Shown here one piece after another: positions 45,270 to 48,111 of a stretch of DNA of 48,111 bases. The DNA is from Candidatus Methanocrinis natronophilus (GTDB lineage Archaea; Halobacteriota; Methanosarcinia; Methanotrichales; Methanotrichaceae), in contig JARFPK010000016.1 in the NCBI GenBank assembly GCA_029167045.1, forward strand, positions 1 through 48,111, in the 5' to 3' direction. Within the stretch, counting starts at the first letter, position 1, and every line of letters starts with the position of its first letter. The notes below the pieces were generated by a model that had not been told where the DNA came from, did not search any database, and was given only the letters and a program-made list of their open reading frames with translations. The position numbers and the translations under genes are program-made.

Positions 45270-46544
45270 CTAGCGACGGTGGTGAGGACGACGAGATCTT
45301 CGAGAGCCAGATCTTTCTGTGCCCTTCTCTCTCTTATCTCTCGGGCTCCTCGATAGGGACCTCGGTTTCCTCGCAGCAGGCTTTGCCGCCGCGCCGACGG
45401 CGTTCTTAGCCTCCTGCGAATGATATCGGTGGGCCATCTCTCCGATCTTCTTTCTCGTCAGCTTCTCGATCTCGCGGAGGAGCTCCCTCTCGTCGGCGGC
45501 GCAGAATGAGTATGCGGTTCCTGCTGCCCCCGCCCGCCCCGTCCGACCGACCCGGTGGACGTAGCTATCGGCGTCGATGGGAAGGTCGTAGTTTATTACG
45601 TGGGATATATCTTCGACGTCGATCCCCCGGGCGGCGATGTCGGTCGCCACCAGAACCCGGAGCCGGCCTGACTTGAAGCCGTTTAGGGCCTGGTTTCGCT
45701 GGTTCTGAGACTTGTTGCCATGGATGGCGTCGGCCCGGATCTTTTTCTTGGAGAGCACCGATGCGACCCTGTCAGCCCGCCTCTTCGTCCTGGTGAAGAC
45801 GAGGACCCGATTGAGGCACCTCTGTTGGAGGAGCCCCAGAAGAAGAGGGTCCTTGTTCTTCTGGTCGACGAAGAAGACCCGTTCTTCGACGGTCTCCACC
45901 ATCGTCGCCTGAGGTGCCACCTCTATCCGGATGGGGTCTGAAAGGAGCTTACCGGCGAGCTCATCGATCTCTCTTGACATGGTGGCGGCAAAGAAGAGGG
46001 AGTGGCGTCTCTTCGGCAACGCCGAGACGATCTTTCTGACGTCGTTGGCGAAGCCCATGTCGAGCATCCTGTCCGCCTCGTCCAGAACGAAGAACTCCAC
46101 GTCCTTCAGCTTTATGTAACCCTGATCCATCAGGTCCAGGAGCCGTCCAGGGGTGGCGACGAGGGTGTCTACGCCTCGGGAGAGGGCTCTAACCTGAGGT
46201 CCCTGGTTGACGCCGCCGTATACGGCGGCATGCCTGATCCGGAGGAACTGGCCGTAGGTCCCAAAGGACTCGTCTATCTGGGCCGCCAGCTCCCGGGTCG
46301 GCGCGAGCACCAGGGCCCGCGGCACCCCGGGTGCTGCAACCTTCTGCGTCTCCGCCATCCTCTGGAGGACGGGCAGAACGAAGGCGGCGGTCTTTCCCGT
46401 CCCCGTCTGGGCTATGCCGAGAAGGTCCTCGCCCTTCAGGAGATGGGGGATGGCCTGGGCCTGGATAGGCGTTGGCGTGGAATAGCCTTCTTTGATCAGC
46501 GCCCGCTGGAGCGGCTCTGTAATATTTAGGTCTTCAAACTGCAT
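45270..46544 (-). CDS. DEAD-box RNA helicase
   Basis: 424 residues from ATG 46544 ([20 protein letters not shown], the Q-motif region); longer frames lack support. Helicase motifs: [12 protein letters not shown], Ia [10 protein letters not shown], Ib [34 protein letters not shown] (AAT for the usual SAT), [26 protein letters not shown]. The basic tail ([20 protein letters not shown]) will hold RNA. It resembles RhlE/CsdA-type bacterial enzymes, which are widely shared with methanogens and help ribosome assembly and cold growth. AATATTTAG near the start gives a leader with a weak ribosome site. Confidence 0.95.
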   Translation of the reverse strand: MQFEDLNITEPLQRALIKEGYSTPTPIQAQAIPHLLKGEDLLGIAQTGTGKTAAFVLPVLQRMAETQKVAAPGVPRALVLAPTRELAAQIDESFGTYGQFLRIRHAAVYGGVNQGPQVRALSRGVDTLVATPGRLLDLMDQGYIKLKDVEFFVLDEADRMLDMGFANDVRKIVSALPKRRHSLFFAATMSREIDELAGKLLSDPIRIEVAPQATMVETVEERVFFVDQKNKDPLLLGLLQQRCLNRVLVFTRTKRRADRVASVLSKKKIRADAIHGNKSQNQRNQALNGFKSGRLRVLVATDIAARGIDVEDISHVINYDLPIDADSYVHRVGRTGRAGAAGTAYSFCAADERELLREIEKLTRKKIGEMAHRYHSQEAKNAVGAAAKPAARKPRSLSRSPRDKREKGTERSGSRRSRRPHHRR

Positions 46545-46916
46545 TTTATGCCTCGTTTGGGTTACGCAGTCGGACGCTGTCATATGAATTTGGGTCAGAA
46601 CAGTAGTCATAAATTAGATATGATCCAATTTGATCCAATTTATGTCCCTTATTTTGACGGTCTAAACGATAACATACGAGCTTTGAACATCCAATTGTGT
46701 AACTCTTGCGCTTGGGATCACCGTAGATTTCGACAGGTTATCGCGCTCGGCTTAGAAACCGCCGCCTCTATTTAAAGATGGTGCATTAGGAGAAGGAATG
46801 GGGTGGGAAATAGCTTCAAGCTTCAGTACTATTCAAATTTTTAAAATAGCAGAAAGATCTTTAAGGGATGAGTCTCTAATAAGATAACTAGTATGGGTAG
46901 GATCTCTCAGGAATAG
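46545..46916. other. AT-rich spacer upstream of helicase and protease genes
   Basis: About 370 bases with no convincing gene. The direct repeat TGATCCAATTTGATCCAATTTATG near 46621-46644 (two copies of GATCCAATTT) could be a regulatory site for either divergent gene. Confidence 0.5.
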
Positions 46917-47150
46917 GTGGTGGATGTGAGCATCGAATCTGTCAAGAGAAAATACGAGGTTCAGCTGATGCGTCTTCCCAACGTCACGAGCATAGGCATC
47001 GGGGATCGAGAAGGAAGTGAGGTCCTCAAAGTCTTTGTTACTCAAAAAGTTCCAGAATCCGAGCTCAAACCTGAAGAGATCGTTCCAAAGGTTTTGGACG
47101 GATACGATACCGATGTCGAAGAAATTGGTTTCGTGACTGCGCAAACTTAG
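46917..47150 (+). CDS. Free-standing copy of the protease N-terminal domain
   Basis: 77 residues (start GTG 46917, 46920 or 46926; AGGTGGTG lies across them). The segment NVTSIGIGDREGSEVLKVFV followed by TQKVPESELKPEEIVPKVLD matches residues ~38-96 of the protease encoded next (VVGIASG..., ILVSQKLEESQLDPEEVIPK). It has no catalytic part. A role as inhibitor, chaperone-like propeptide or assembly module for the protease is inference from this homology and from the 20-base spacing. AT-richer than the housekeeping genes. Confidence 0.65.
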   Translation: MVDVSIESVKRKYEVQLMRLPNVTSIGIGDREGSEVLKVFVTQKVPESELKPEEIVPKVLDGYDTDVEEIGFVTAQT

Positions 47151-47170
47151 GAAAATAAGGAGATGCGTCC

Positions 47171-47995
47171 ATGAAATATGAAAGCAAAATGATGTTAGAT
47201 GCAAAGGATCTCACAGCTGTGCAGAAAGTACAAGGAACTGCCGTCGAAGAGTTTATGAACCCCCAGGAACCCTGTGCCAACGTCGTTGGGATAGCAAGCG
47301 GAGTTAAGTGGTCCGATGGGAAGCCAACAGGCAAACCAGCTCTAATTATTCTCGTATCGCAAAAGCTGGAAGAGAGTCAATTGGACCCGGAAGAAGTGAT
47401 CCCTAAAGAAGTAGAAGGTATGCAGACTGACGTGCTGGCCATAGGATACCCCTACGCAGGAGAATGCGAACCCCTGGAAGCAGGCGCTCAGACCCTTGCA
47501 AAAAAAGCCCGCCCGGCTAAAGGTGGTTACAGCGTCGGCCATCCTCGGATCACAGCAGGCACTATCGCCACAGGGGTCTATGATGTTTTGCCTGGAGGAA
47601 CTGTTAGCCCGCCCGCACACGGCCTCGGCATCCCGCCCAAGTATTACATCCTGAGCAACAACCACGTCCTAGCCAATAACAACGATGCATCCATTGGAGA
47701 TCCCATCCTCCAGCCAGGCCCTTATGACGGCGGCACGCGTGCAGACCGTATCGGCAATCTTAGCAGGTTTATCCCCATAACCTTCGAGCCGCCAGTTCCC
47801 AGAGAACAGCATAAAAATCTGGTAGATGCAGCAATTGCGGAGGTCCAGTTCGACGACGTCGATCGAGATATCTATTGGATCGGGATTATGCGTGGCTGGC
47901 GTAGGAAGGCCAATGTGCCTGTCGGCACGCTGGTAAAGAAGTCGGGACGGACTACCAACTTTACCACCGGCAGAATTACAGCCATTATAGTCTAA
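47171..47995 (+). CDS. Trypsin-like serine protease, lacking the serine segment
   Basis: 274 residues; ATG 47171 follows AGGAGATG. Residues 1-96 are a propeptide-like domain shared with the small protein upstream. From ~120 the sequence enters a trypsin-like fold: YILSNNHVLANNNDASIGDP (catalytic His165), NLVDAAIAEVQFDDVDRD (Asp219) and GTLVKKSGRTTNFTTGRITA. The GDSGS region holding the nucleophile should follow, but the chain stops at AIIV and no frame continues it. It is either truncated or a non-proteolytic relative. No signal peptide is visible, so it may act in the cytosol or leave by a non-classical route. Confidence 0.75.
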   Translation: MKYESKMMLDAKDLTAVQKVQGTAVEEFMNPQEPCANVVGIASGVKWSDGKPTGKPALIILVSQKLEESQLDPEEVIPKEVEGMQTDVLAIGYPYAGECEPLEAGAQTLAKKARPAKGGYSVGHPRITAGTIATGVYDVLPGGTVSPPAHGLGIPPKYYILSNNHVLANNNDASIGDPILQPGPYDGGTRADRIGNLSRFIPITFEPPVPREQHKNLVDAAIAEVQFDDVDRDIYWIGIMRGWRRKANVPVGTLVKKSGRTTNFTTGRITAIIV

Positions 47996-48034
47996 CGACT
48001 AAATTGATATAATAGAACAGACAAAATAGATCTT

Positions 48035-48111
48035 ATGAAGGGAGATATTGTAAGTATACAAAATGCTGAGGAGCTACCGGAAAAGCTTCGTGCAGAGACT
48101 GATGGACGTAT
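48035..48111 (+). CDS. Start of an unknown gene, cut by the window end
   Basis: ATG 48035 opens a frame that stays open to the last base, MKGDIVSIQNAEELPEKLRA. It lies 40 bases after the protease stop in the same direction and may belong to the same unit. Too short to assign. Confidence 0.4.
   Translation, partial: MKGDIVSIQNAEELPEKLRAETDGR

Overview
The window reads as chromosome of a high-GC methanogenic archaeon. Supporting genes are a methanogenesis marker 8 (DUF2099) protein, a beta-RFAP-synthase-like GHMP protein (methanopterin pathway), archaeal-type UMP kinase, NreA with a C-terminal PCNA-binding motif, CDC48/VAT, Trm5, PyrD/PyrK, and an archaeal 7S (SRP) RNA on the minus strand at about 15.07-15.39 kb. 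TATA-type promoters and GTGA/ATGA gene overlaps fit as well. A Methanothrix/Methanosaeta-like member of Methanosarcinales is my inference; no marker here fixes the genus.

Layout. 1-4.2 kb: end of pyrH, an HTH-CBS regulator, radical SAM protein, hisI and nreA. 4.2-6.2 kb: a small toxin-antitoxin island (MNT nucleotidyltransferase with a frameshifted HEPN partner, then a RelB/RelE-like pair) that ends in a decayed second copy of the 3' end of nreA. 6.3-13.5 kb: a six-gene minus-strand operon, ectA-ectB-ectC, an ATP-grasp ligase, an unknown 680-residue protein with a papain-like Q/C/H/N layout, and an Na+-coupled NSS transporter. 13.8-14.4 kb: a second copy of the RelB/RelE cassette in the same orientation, so the ectoine operon lies between two direct repeats of about 0.6 kb. 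14.4-18.9 kb: Hsp20, SRP RNA, a winged-helix/nitroreductase pair, MsrB, marker 8 and the GHMP protein.

19-31 kb is an accessory region. It is AT-rich from about 19.1 to 25.4 kb: two unknown small genes, an IS701-like element with a duplicated right end, a NACHT NTPase (candidate antiviral NLR-like protein), and an IS1634-like transposase. It returns to high GC with a TPR protein, a 1129-residue CHAT protease-STAND-TPR protein carrying a zinc ribbon inside the CHAT domain, a HicAB pair and an orphan HicB. The TPR and CHAT genes are paralogues at their 3' ends, and a fragment of a third copy survives beside the IS.

31.5-46.5 kb is mostly housekeeping: an operon of membrane protein, ChlI-like AAA+, ChlD-like VWA and Trm5 (whose reading frame appears to start at CTG); CDC48, PRC-barrel protein, secreted cyclophilin; two secreted proteins broken at runs of G; pyrD-pyrK-FAH hydrolase; a secreted SNase-like repeat protein; a DEAD-box helicase. 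46.9-48.1 kb holds a trypsin-like protease lacking its serine segment, preceded by a free-standing copy of its N-terminal domain.

The two strongest candidates for undescribed biology are the extended ectoine operon bracketed by toxin-antitoxin repeats, and the CHAT/TPR/NACHT region. All functional statements rest on reading the sequence; no database search was run.
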